Shown one piece after another: positions 17,029 to 23,269 of a stretch of 42,824 bases of DNA. The DNA is taken from the NCBI GenBank assembly GCA_026397725.1, contig JAPLUI010000314.1, positions 1 to 42,824 on the forward strand, in the 5' to 3' direction. A program made the position numbers and the translations under genes. The notes beneath the pieces were generated by a model that had not been told where the DNA came from, did not search any database, and was given only the letters and a program-made list of their open reading frames with translations. The number at the start of each line of letters is the position of its first letter. Positions within the stretch are counted from its first letter, which is position 1. This stretch comes from Verrucomicrobiota bacterium. Its GTDB lineage: Bacteria; Verrucomicrobiota; Verrucomicrobiia; Verrucomicrobiales; Akkermansiaceae.

Positions 17029-17478
17029 TCATTTTGGACGTTTGCCGATTTTCACCGCATATCCGAGGTCGTTGAGGGCGAGGAGGGCGTCCTCGAAGTC
17101 GCGGCCCCCGTGGGAACTGAGGAAGCCGGGGACGTTTTCGAGGAGGACGAGCGGCGGCAGGCGGCGCTCGCGCTTCATGCCCTTGAGGATTTCGACGAAA
17201 CCCCAAAATGCCGAGGACTGCGCGCCGGCAAGGCCTTGACGGGCACCGGCCAGGGAAAGGTCGTTGCACGGAAAAGAGGCGGTGGCGAGGGCGACGGAGG
17301 GAACCTCCGGGCTTTTGAGTTGGTGAACGTCGCGGAGGACATACTCGCCGGTATCGCCGAAGTGGTCCTTATACATGCGCCACTTGTCGGCATCGATATC
17401 GTTGGCGAAGGCGATGCGCCAGCCGGCCTTTTCCAGACCGACGCGCATGAGGCCGATGCCCGCAAAGAACTCGGCGAA
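17029..17478 (-). pseudogene. Cytosine-5 DNA methyltransferase, truncated at both ends
   Basis: The frame contains, in order, the SAM-binding motif FAEFFAGIGLMRVGLEKAGW, the motif II strand FANDID, the catalytic Pro-Cys motif ASFPCNDLSLAG, and ENVPGFL (motif VI). It stops after LNDLGYAVKIGKRPK, before the QxRxR motif, the target-recognition domain and motif X. Roughly 150 or more residues are missing. At the 5' end an in-frame TAG (17479-17481) precedes FAEFF with no start codon; the first usable ATG (17448) would remove motif I. A 19-bp tandem duplication abuts this broken 5' end. The gene cannot encode a normal methyltransferase. Confidence 0.8.
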
Positions 17479-17481
17479 CTA

Positions 17482-17519
17482 CGGGACAGACCAATAGTCG
17501 CGGGACAGACCAATAGTCG
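17482..17519. repeat. Tandem duplication of a 19-bp unit
   Basis: CGGGACAGACCAATAGTCG occurs twice in direct succession at the broken 5' end of the methyltransferase gene. On the minus strand it contains the junction-motif core GGTCTGTCCCGTAGTT. The second unit runs into the ~90-bp GC-rich repeat. Confidence 0.8.
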
Positions 17520-17606
17520 CGGGGCGGCACGCAAGCGGATTCGCCGCGGAAATGCGCCGCCACGCCCCGCTGGCGGCCCGGCGGGCGGGACTGCGGGCAG
17601 TCCGAG
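17517..17606 (+). repeat. ~90-bp GC-rich island repeat, copy 2
   Basis: Direct-orientation relative of 14955-15045, differing at about eight positions. It marks the upstream edge of the restriction locus. The following gene-free stretch 17607-17923 contains the string GCTGAGCACCCGCGCGGTCA at about 17641, reminiscent of the sequence that follows the ccsA stop at 14319-14350, then junction motif copy 2. No gene is supported there. Confidence 0.6.
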
Positions 17607-17800
17607 CGCCACCCGCCCCGAGTTCCGCGGCCAATCCCGCCGCTGAGCACCCGCGCGGTCAGGGGAGAAGGGTCTTCTACTCTGCCGCAGGGCGACAGGG
17701 ACGCTTGGGAGGTGCGGTTGCAGAGCTTTTGCCTGTCGGCAGGAGTGATTTGCTCGGCCGTTGCCGGTTCGCGGTTCGCTTGGTCTTGAGGTTCATGCCA

Positions 17801-17831
17801 CATAATTTGTGTCTGTCCCATAGTTTAAGGG
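17801..17831 (+). repeat. Junction motif, copy 2
   Basis: Reads ATAATTTGTGTCTGTCCCAT then AGTTTAAGGG, closely matching the motif at 14011-14038. It lies about 93 bp upstream of the small partner gene of the zeta-like ATPase. Confidence 0.6.
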
Positions 17832-17923
17832 TGAGAAATTCCCCGTCCCACTCGATGGCGAGGGGAAGGAAAACGCGCTTGCGCTTGGGCATTGCAGGCG
17901 ATAGTTTCAGTCCACCCACGACC

Positions 17924-18151
17924 ATGACCGACGCTGAAAAACGAATCGAGCATCTGGAGCAGCAGATTCCCAGCCTCTCCGCAATCGCGGTCGGCAAGGC
18001 TTACCGGCAGGCACTGGCCGCCGGGCAAAGAGTACTGGTGAGCGGTAACGATGGCATTTATGAAGTCGCCCCTGACGGAACCAGGAAATTCGTCAAAGCC
18101 ACGGGGCGGCCCTTGAGTGTGCCAGTGGGCACCCGCGTGCGGATTCCCTGA
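17924..18151 (+). CDS. Small partner (putative antitoxin) of the zeta-like ATPase
   Basis: A 75-residue cytoplasmic protein, MTDAEKRIEHLEQQIPSLSA..., with an N-terminal helix and a C-terminal beta segment (VLVSGNDGIYEVAPDGTRKFVK). The stop lies 2 bp before the start of the ATPase gene, a spacing typical of toxin-antitoxin pairs. It does not resemble the classical epsilon antitoxin. Similar small proteins precede COG4185-type ATPases, so I infer an antitoxin or cognate regulatory function. The upstream frame continues into a repeat region and is not part of the gene. Confidence 0.6.
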   Translation: MTDAEKRIEHLEQQIPSLSAIAVGKAYRQALAAGQRVLVSGNDGIYEVAPDGTRKFVKATGRPLSVPVGTRVRIP

Positions 18152-18153
18152 CC

Positions 18154-18900
18154 ATGAGCGTGCTCCGCCTGCGCATGTTCGCCGGTCCCAACGGTTCCGG
18201 CAAGAGCACGATCAAGAGCGTGCTGCCGCCTGAGTTGCTCGGTGTTTACCTCAACCCGGACGAGATCGAGGAGGACATCCGCCGGCGAAGCTTCCTTGAT
18301 GTGCGGGTGTTCGGCGTGGAGACCTTGCCCGAGGAAATCCTGCCGTTCTTCGCCAGCTCCACCCTGCTGTGCAAAGCGGGGATGAGCGAGGAGGCGCTGC
18401 ACCTGCGGTTTGCCGACGGCAAGCTCAGCTTCTCCGAAGTGTCCATCAACGCCTACTTCGCTTCGGTGGCGGCCGACTTCCTGCGGCAGAGGCTGCTGGA
18501 GAATAGAGTCTCGTTTTCATTTGAAACCGTGATGTCGTCGCTGGACAAGGTAGCGCTGCTGGAGAAGGCGCAGCGGTTGGGCTACCGGACCTACCTATAC
18601 TTCATCGCCACTGACGACCCGGCGATCAACGTCGCCCGTGTGAAGAGCCGCGTGCATCTCGGCGGACACGACGTGCCGGAGGACAAGATTGTCAGCCGCT
18701 ACACCAGGTCGCTGGACCTGTTGCTGGACGCCGTGCGCCACACCAACCGCGCCTATGTCTTCGACAACTCCCGCGATGGCGCGGATCACCTGTGGGTTGC
18801 CGAGATCACCGAGGGCACCGATTTGGAAATGAAATGCGACCCGATGCCCGCATGGTTCCAGCGGGCGGTATGGGACAAGATCCAAGCGCCGGGCATCTGA
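18154..18900 (+). CDS. Zeta-toxin-like P-loop ATPase/kinase (COG4185 type)
   Basis: A 248-residue protein with a Walker A loop FAGPNGSGKSTIKS at residues 9-22, followed by LLGVYLNPDEIEEDIRR, the Asn-Pro-Asp region typical of zeta-like kinases. The middle section has SFETVMSSLDKVALLEKAQ and YLYFIATDDPAINVARVKSRV, resembling 'predicted ABC-type ATPase/zeta toxin' proteins. Arg residues in RVKSRV and SRYTRSLDLL could contact phosphates. Zeta toxins phosphorylate UDP-activated sugars; whether this divergent version does so is unknown. It is co-transcribed with the 75-residue protein immediately upstream. Confidence 0.8.
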   Translation: MSVLRLRMFAGPNGSGKSTIKSVLPPELLGVYLNPDEIEEDIRRRSFLDVRVFGVETLPEEILPFFASSTLLCKAGMSEEALHLRFADGKLSFSEVSINAYFASVAADFLRQRLLENRVSFSFETVMSSLDKVALLEKAQRLGYRTYLYFIATDDPAINVARVKSRVHLGGHDVPEDKIVSRYTRSLDLLLDAVRHTNRAYVFDNSRDGADHLWVAEITEGTDLEMKCDPMPAWFQRAVWDKIQAPGI

Positions 18901-18926
18901 CCACTGGCCGTGCAGAATGACCCCGT

Positions 18927-18956
18927 GACAAGTTTTCTGTCCCACAGTTTCAGAGC
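18927..18956 (+). repeat. Junction motif, copy 3
   Basis: ACAAGTTTTCTGTCCCACAG followed by TTTCAGAG, a divergent copy of the motif at 14011 and 17801. It begins about 27 bp after the zeta-like gene, so that gene pair is bracketed by two copies in direct orientation. Confidence 0.5.
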
Positions 18957-18992
18957 CGCTCCTTTGGAGAGGGGCGTGCAGGGCAGCTTTTG

Positions 18993-19217
18993 TCACAACA
19001 GAAACGGGTTGAGCACCTTCACCCCGGTGTTGTCAAAGTCGAAGGGTGAGGGGCACGCCAGCAGCAGCTCAACCAGCCCCCGGTTTGCCGGCAGCGTAAC
19101 CCGCCGGAGAATGATCGTATCGTCATCCTCAATGCACACCTCAAAATCGTCTCCCGGCTCCAAGTGAAGCTGCCGCCTTACGCATCCCGGAAGAACGATC
19201 TGGCCTTTTTGGGGCAA
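18993..19217 (-). CDS. SpoVT/AbrB-fold antitoxin, orphan, possible 5' frameshift
   Basis: A 74-residue protein with the swapped-hairpin DNA-binding signature KGQIVLPGCVRRQLHLEPGDDFEV near the N-terminus, as in MazE/VapB-type antitoxins. The only in-frame start is TTG at 19217. The preceding bases would encode TLSVAP in another frame and would join smoothly (TLSVAPKGQIVLP) if one A were removed from the run CCCCAAAAAGG. This suggests a one-base frameshift at the 5' end. No toxin gene follows. The palindrome at 19233-19250 just upstream is a possible autoregulatory site. Confidence 0.65.
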   Translation of the reverse strand: MPQKGQIVLPGCVRRQLHLEPGDDFEVCIEDDDTIILRRVTLPANRGLVELLLACPSPFDFDNTGVKVLNPFLL

Positions 19218-19232
19218 CGCTCAATGTGATGG

Positions 19233-19250
19233 CACCGCGTGATCGCGGTG
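19233..19250. promoter_or_regulatory. Palindrome CACCGCG-TGAT-CGCGGTG upstream of the AbrB-like gene
   Basis: A perfect 7-bp inverted repeat lies 16 bp upstream of the TTG start at 19217. AbrB-fold antitoxins usually bind such sites in their own promoters, so an operator is plausible; a simple hairpin is the alternative. Confidence 0.4.
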
Positions 19251-19358
19251 CATTTGATACGGGGTTGAAGGGCAATTGGTCGTACATTAAAGGGGGAAAG
19301 GCAGTCCTAGCTGTCTAGTTGTGAGGCTATCTCATGGTTGCCTAGACACACCCAAGTG

Positions 19359-19505
19359 TCATTTTGATGCTTGCTTGTCGCGAATCTCTGACAAAAGAGC
19401 CACCACTTTTTGGTTGTGCTCGTCTTGCGACTTCAGGATCTTACGGACCGTGCTGTCAATAAGCGCAAGGCCGACGAGTATGATGATTAAGAGTATCCAG
19501 TCCAT
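19359..19505 (-). CDS. 48-residue single-pass membrane protein
   Basis: Encodes MDWILLIIILVGLALIDSTV and then a charged, helical C-terminus, ending EIRDKQASK. A hydrophobic segment spans residues 3-16, followed by Arg/Lys and a heptad-like amphipathic helix (VVALLSEIRDKQ). The pattern resembles small one-helix membrane proteins of many bacteria with a cytoplasmic coiled-coil tail. No Shine-Dalgarno is evident. Upstream on the minus strand TTGACT followed 16 bp later by TATACA (about 19536-19563) could be a promoter. The segment is AT-rich, like other acquired parts of the island. Function is unknown; possibilities include a membrane-acting toxin or an orphan structural peptide. Confidence 0.5.
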   Translation of the reverse strand: MDWILLIIILVGLALIDSTVRKILKSQDEHNQKVVALLSEIRDKQASK

Positions 19506-19588
19506 GGTTGGAAATTTGTTGGAATTGTGTTGTATATAGTATATCTGTCGAGAGTCAAAGGTGAGGCGTCGGCGCGGTGGACTTTGAA

Positions 19589-19963
19589 CTAACTACGGGG
19601 CTTCTCGCCGTCGCCTCCACCGGCTTGTTCGCCTTGGATCGTGCCGACAAGAGCTTGCAGCCTCGATGCGATCCAATTGTTCAAGCTGTCTCCATCATCT
19701 CCACTCAATTCCACCAGGCGGCGATGTAGGACAGGATCGACTCGCAGAAGAAAACGTCCCGAATACGGCTTGTCCGGTTCCTCTCCCCGGCTCTTGCAGA
19801 ACTCAAGGTAATCGTCTATTGAATCATGGAACGCGGTCTTGAGTTCGTCCACTGTCCGCCCTAGGAATGTCACCACATCCCGGACGCCCGTGACCTCCCC
19901 GTGGAAGATCTCCGCCGCATCATCGAAACGCACTGAGCCCCGATATCCCTTGTATGTCATCAT
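19589..19963 (-). CDS. hicB: HicB-family antitoxin, no HicA beside it
   Basis: A 124-residue protein beginning MMTYKGYRGSVRFDDAAEIF and continuing GEVTGVRDVVTFLGRTVDELKTAFHDSIDDYLEFC, the partially degenerated RNase H-like fold of HicB. It ends with a ribbon-helix-helix-like DNA-binding region (GRFLLRVDPVLHRRLVELS...SLNNWIASRLQALV). In type II modules HicB neutralises the mRNA-cleaving toxin HicA and represses the operon. No HicA-like frame is found on either side. The longer frame starting at 20146 fuses an unrelated antitoxin stub and spacer in front; I regard that as accidental because the HicB fold starts exactly at this Met. Confidence 0.8.
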   Translation of the reverse strand: MMTYKGYRGSVRFDDAAEIFHGEVTGVRDVVTFLGRTVDELKTAFHDSIDDYLEFCKSRGEEPDKPYSGRFLLRVDPVLHRRLVELSGDDGDSLNNWIASRLQALVGTIQGEQAGGGDGEKPRS

Positions 19964-20065
19964 GGTTGAATCCCTGCCTCGGTCAAAAATCGCCTCATCG
20001 ACTTCACCGCTCCTTTGTCGGTTGTCGGTTGAGGATGTGGTCGATGAAAAACCGCCCTCACGCCG

Positions 20066-20146
20066 TTCAGCGCAATCCTGCCAGATGGCCTCCATGATCT
20101 GGAGCTTTTCCCGCAATGGCAACTTTCTCACTTCCGCGATGCTCAT
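20066..20146 (-). pseudogene. N-terminal stub of an 'addiction module component' antitoxin
   Basis: MSIAEVRKLPLREKLQIMEA followed by IWQD matches the start of short stabilisation/antitoxin proteins of the TIGR02574 type that pair with RelE/ParE toxins. After ~27 residues the similarity stops and the frame continues through low-complexity spacer (a GTCGGTTGTCGGTTG string) into hicB. It is a truncated leftover or an accidental fusion. Confidence 0.5.
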
Positions 20147-20381
20147 GGCGCAACCATAGCCGCCAACGCCGGCGTTTCAAGCGGGTTATTGGGCGCAAGT
20201 GGGAATTCAATGGCGGCAAAGCGCCGCCACGCTCCGCCGGCGACCCGGCGGGCGACCCAAGCGCCCACCCACCTCGCCCCGAGGTCGGCGGTCTTGCCGG
20301 CCGCTCGACTTGAAGACATTGTGCGGCCGACGCGTTACGATCGCCATTGCCACCGCCACTGATTGAGATCAGAGTCACGCC

Positions 20382-20537
20382 ATGATCAAGATCACCATCG
20401 ACCAAGCCTCCAGCCGCTTCGCCCATTGGGGCACCCTGAGCGCCAACCCCACCCAGCCGTCCGACTTCGGGCCGGGCGGCGGTTCTTTGGTGAGCGATAC
20501 AGAAGGTTGCTATCGCTCAGAATTGGCCCTACAATGA
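20382..20537 (+). CDS. Possible 51-residue small protein upstream of the Fic gene
   Basis: Begins MIKITIDQASSRFAHWGTLS and ends YRSELALQ. Its last third is encoded by the palindromic operator region (20491-20519), so the C-terminus is probably not conserved and the frame may be a truncated gene. No family is recognised. The start 'MIKITIDQ' is protein-like, and the stop lies 10 bp before the Fic start. Confidence 0.3.
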   Translation: MIKITIDQASSRFAHWGTLSANPTQPSDFGPGGGSLVSDTEGCYRSELALQ

Positions 20538-20563
20538 GCGATGAAACATGACCCTATCGCTCA
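20491..20563. promoter_or_regulatory. Tandem pair of 29-bp palindromic operators at the Fic start
   Basis: TGAGCGATA-N11-TATCGCTCA spans 20491-20519. A second copy with identical geometry, TGAGCGATG-N11-TATCGCTCA, spans 20535-20563, 44 bp downstream start to start. The Fic start codon (20548) lies in the second spacer. Repeated half-sites at fixed spacing strongly suggest binding of a dimeric regulator; autoregulation by the winged-helix end of the Fic protein is one option. Confidence 0.7.
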
Positions 20564-21660
20564 AAACCTGGAACTGGCAACAGGCGGATTGGCCTGATTT
20601 CGTCTATGACGAGGCGGTTTTGCGGCCGTTGGAGGCGGCGTTTTTGCATCGTTCGGGAGTGCATGTCGGGGCGTTTTCACATCTGAGCGCGGCTGACCAA
20701 GAGAGCGTCCGGGCGGAGTTGCTGAGTGACGAGGCACTGCTGACGTCGAAGATCGAGGGCGAGTTGCTGAACCGTGACAGCCTGCAGTCCTCGATCCGCC
20801 GGCTGTTTGGATTGCAGGTCGATGCGCGGAAAGCGAGCGCCGCGGAACAAGGGATTTCCGAACTGCAGGTGGACCTCTATCGCACCTTTGCCGAGCCGCT
20901 GGCGGAGGCGGGTTTGTTCAACTGGCACCGGATGGTGGTGCGAGGGCGGCGGGACTTGAAGGCGGTGGGCTGCTATCGGCGGCATGACGAGGCGATGCAG
21001 ATCGTTTCGGGAGCGCTGCATGATCCGGTGGTTCACTTCGAGGCTCCGCCGTCTCGCGTGGTCCCGGAAGAGATGAGGCAATTCATCGAGTGGTTCAATC
21101 GGTCGGTCGCGGCGTTGCCGGGCTTGACCCGGGCTGGCATCGCGCACCTTCGTTTTGAGTCGATTCATCCGTTTGAGGATGGCAACGGGCGTCTCGGGCG
21201 GGCGCTGGCGGAGAAGGCGCTCTCGCAAGCACTCGGGCAGCCGACGTTGATCGCGCTCTCCTCCATCATTGAGAAAGGGCGGAAGCAGTATTATGACGCG
21301 CTCGGACTGGCAAGCCGGACGAACCAGATCACCGGGTGGCTGGAGTATTTCGGCAAGACGGTCCTGGAGGCACAGGACCACAGCCTCAAGCGGGTCGAGT
21401 TTCTGATTCACAAAACGAAGTTCTTTGACCGCTACCGTGGCCGCCTCAACAGCCGGCAGGAAAAGGCGATGCTGCGGATGTTCCGGGAAGGCATCGACGG
21501 CTTCAAGGGCGGGCTGAGTTCGAGCAACTACGTCCGCATCACGCAGAGTTCGCCCGCCACGGCGACCCGGGATCTAACCGACCTGGTCGAAAAGGGCGCG
21601 TTGCTGCGCACAGGTGAGCGCAAGCATGCGCGGTATTTCCTGAGCTTGGGAGTGTCGTGA
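20548..21660 (+). CDS. Fic-family protein with DUF4172 N-terminus and winged-helix C-terminus
   Basis: A 370-residue predicted AMP-transferase (AMPylator). The N-terminal DUF4172-like part starts with WNWQQADWPDF. The inhibitory helix motif TSKIEG (66-71; S/TxxxE/N pattern) comes before the Fic core, as in class II Fic proteins that self-inhibit. The catalytic loop HPFEDGNGRLGR is complete at 207-218. The last ~65 residues (LNSRQEKAMLRMF...TATRDLTDLVEKGALLRTG) form a winged helix that could bind DNA. Such proteins modify hydroxyl side chains of target proteins with AMP. The gene is monocistronic, its start overlaps tandem operators, and it ends 17 bp before another ccsA-tail copy. Confidence 0.9.
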   Translation: MTLSLKTWNWQQADWPDFVYDEAVLRPLEAAFLHRSGVHVGAFSHLSAADQESVRAELLSDEALLTSKIEGELLNRDSLQSSIRRLFGLQVDARKASAAEQGISELQVDLYRTFAEPLAEAGLFNWHRMVVRGRRDLKAVGCYRRHDEAMQIVSGALHDPVVHFEAPPSRVVPEEMRQFIEWFNRSVAALPGLTRAGIAHLRFESIHPFEDGNGRLGRALAEKALSQALGQPTLIALSSIIEKGRKQYYDALGLASRTNQITGWLEYFGKTVLEAQDHSLKRVEFLIHKTKFFDRYRGRLNSRQEKAMLRMFREGIDGFKGGLSSSNYVRITQSSPATATRDLTDLVEKGALLRTGERKHARYFLSLGVS

Positions 21661-21677
21661 GGCGTTCCTTGTTTTGA

Positions 21678-21846
21678 TCGTCGTCTTCTCCTGGTCTTCT
21701 CCTGGTGGCATGTCAACTTCCTCGGCGTCGGCCTCCACAACTACGGCTTCACCGCCGGCAAGGAAGTCGTCTGGGCCTTCTATCTGGCCATGGCCTGCGT
21801 CATCGCCTTCGGCAGCGTCGTCAAGTGGGTCGAAAACCGCCACTGA
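21678..21846 (+). pseudogene. Duplicate of the ccsA 3' end (copy C)
   Basis: Aligns with 12969-13126 including the stop codon. It differs from the native copy at two positions after the internal event (CAC/CAT synonymous; ACC/AGC Thr to Ser) and carries an 11-bp internal duplication of TCTTCTCCTGG that breaks the frame. It is closer to the native end than copy B is. It closes the island segment that begins at copy B and contains the restriction locus, zeta-like pair, antitoxins and Fic gene. Confidence 0.85.
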
Positions 21847-21937
21847 GCCCCGCCCCGCCCGCGTGGGGAGGACCGCCATCCCGGCTTGTCAGGGCAGCCA
21901 GGCGTCCTCGCCCAATACTGTTCGCCTGGCGCTGGAG

Positions 21938-21985
21938 GACAGCCGTCTCGGCTGTCAGGGAAGACGTGCGTCCCGCATGTCTTCC
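21938..21985. repeat. Two small hairpins in a repeat-rich spacer
   Basis: GACAGCCG-TCT-CGGCTGTC (21938-21956, perfect) is followed by GAAGACGTG..CATGTCTTC (21961-21985, one mismatch). The gene-free interval 21847-22549 also holds a degenerate copy of the 8770-type repeat at about 22019 and the string AAGAGCAAGACCTGACCCC at about 22124. No credible gene is seen. Confidence 0.5.
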
Positions 21986-22358
21986 TGGCTCGCGACGTGC
22001 CAAGCAGATTCAGCCACCGCGGTGTGGCCCAGCCCGCCACCCCGCTGTGGCTAAACCGTTAGAGCTGCGGGGTTCCCAGGAGGCCCGCCGAAAATTTCAA
22101 CTTCCAACATTCCATGATCAAGTAAGAGCAAGACCTGACCCCGCATCGGCACTGCTGCCACCCGCAAACCCATGCGCGGATGATTCACGAATTCGTCTGA
22201 AACGCCAGCAAGTGCCAACTCATATTCCGCCGGGATCAGGGACTGTGCGCTTTGCGGCAGGGCGGACTTGTCCGCCGGAGGGAGCATCCATCGCGCCGCG
22301 TTAGGAACCGTAAAGAATTAAACCTTACAAAATCCGCATGTTCGCATGGAATGTATTT

Positions 22359-22460
22359 GGTAAAATGATGAGGGGTAAAATGATGAAGAACTGGAACCGG
22401 GCTTCCGCTCTCGGGAGTTCTGATCTTTTCTTCCATGATTTTACCCTTCATCATTTTACC
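22359..22460. repeat. 102-bp imperfect inverted repeat with GGTAAAATGATG arms
   Basis: Left arm 22359-22390 (two tandem GGTAAAATGATG units) and right arm 22429-22460 (reverse complement, GATTTTACCCTTCATCATTTTACC) pair over about 32 bp around a GC-rich centre. The element is AT-rich and non-coding and looks like a miniature inverted-repeat element. Confidence 0.65.
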
Positions 22461-22549
22461 TAATTTCTGAATGATCAGACTTCTAACGCCATGTTTATTT
22501 ATTAACGGCTCCTTAGGACCGGGATTGGATTGCCGATTGTTTGGGTATG

Positions 22550-22700
22550 CTAAAGCGGCGGTCCCCGCCGCAGTCCAAAGCCCGCCCTTGAGGGCCTCAT
22601 CAGCACACGGAATCCGGCTTGGGCAAAATGATGGTCGGTGGTAAGGGCATCGTTCAGACCTCGTTCCAGCATGATGACGAATGAACTACAGAGTTCCACA
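22550..22700 (-). pseudogene. C-terminal remnant of a PIN-domain (VapC) toxin
   Basis: The minus-strand frame ending at 22550 contains SFVIMLERGLNDALTTDHHF and AQAGFRVLM, the conserved C-terminal third of VapC-like PIN proteins (typical form 'SFxxMxxxGIxxALTxDxHFxQAGF'). No upstream catalytic half is present. It continues into unrelated residues before the stop. Confidence 0.6.
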
Positions 22701-22748
22701 TGGATGGAGCTGCAATCCGACTCTTGACGTGATCTGGTGTGGTGGCTA

Positions 22749-22905
22749 TCATAGATTCAACATATTGATCACAGCCGCCTTGCGAGACTCGGGCGTGACC
22801 TTGAGTGAGACCACTTTGCCGCCGCGCAGTTCGCCTTCGACGGTGGTGTTATAGGGTGCCTGAAGTTAGGTCTGGATGCGGGCCTTGCTCAGCGCCAGTC
22901 TGTCA
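22749..22905 (-). pseudogene. C-terminal remnant of a glycoside hydrolase (GH95-like), with nonsense codon
   Basis: Encodes LALSKARIQT, an in-frame TAA, then LQAPYNTTVEGELRGGKVV and SLKVTPESRKAAVINM before the stop. 'GKVxSLKVTPESRxxxV' is a common ending of secreted fucosidase-like or DUF5703-like hydrolases. The single internal stop and missing body mark it as a relic. Confidence 0.5.
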
Positions 22906-23058
22906 CGATCTCGCGGTCAAGGAGATGAGCCATTTCCCGGAAGGCAACCAGTCGCCCGGCGAGACCTGCTTCTCGCTGGCGGGCGAGAAGTGGTTCTGGG
23001 ATTCCGCCATCCTCTTTCGGTAGCCGTCAACACGCGCATGGGTTCCATGCCCGCCATA

Positions 23059-23103
23059 CTGTCTGGTCCCAGGGGTGGGTGTCGAGAACGATGATTCTTG
23101 CCA
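23059..23103 (-). repeat. Short repeat shared with 24069-24115
   Basis: CTGTCTGGTCCCAGGGGTGG then TGTCGAGAACGATGATTCTTG; the copy at 24069-24115 matches at most positions. Both read in the same minus-strand frame as 'ARI(I/F)(V/F)LD(T/N)H(P/H)WDQT', so they may be remnants of the same lost gene. They flank the Phd/VapC region in direct orientation. Confidence 0.5.
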
Positions 23104-23269
23104 ACTCGCCGAGGGGAGGGGGCGATTGTGCGGCTGCTCCCGAGGAACATGGCCCCGGGAACGCCGAGCCCCAGCTCGGCGAGAACCCGCTTTACAGGCC
23201 AAGTTCCTCAATTTTCCACACCCGCAGGAATTGAATTGACTAAAATTCTGGTCGGATTAGTTTGCCCCG

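Noticed and set aside
22051..22287. 78-codon minus-strand frame
   Set aside because: Spans dispersed repeat pieces (the AAGAGCAAGACCTGACCCC and GAATGTTGGAAGTTGAA type strings) and shows no domain.
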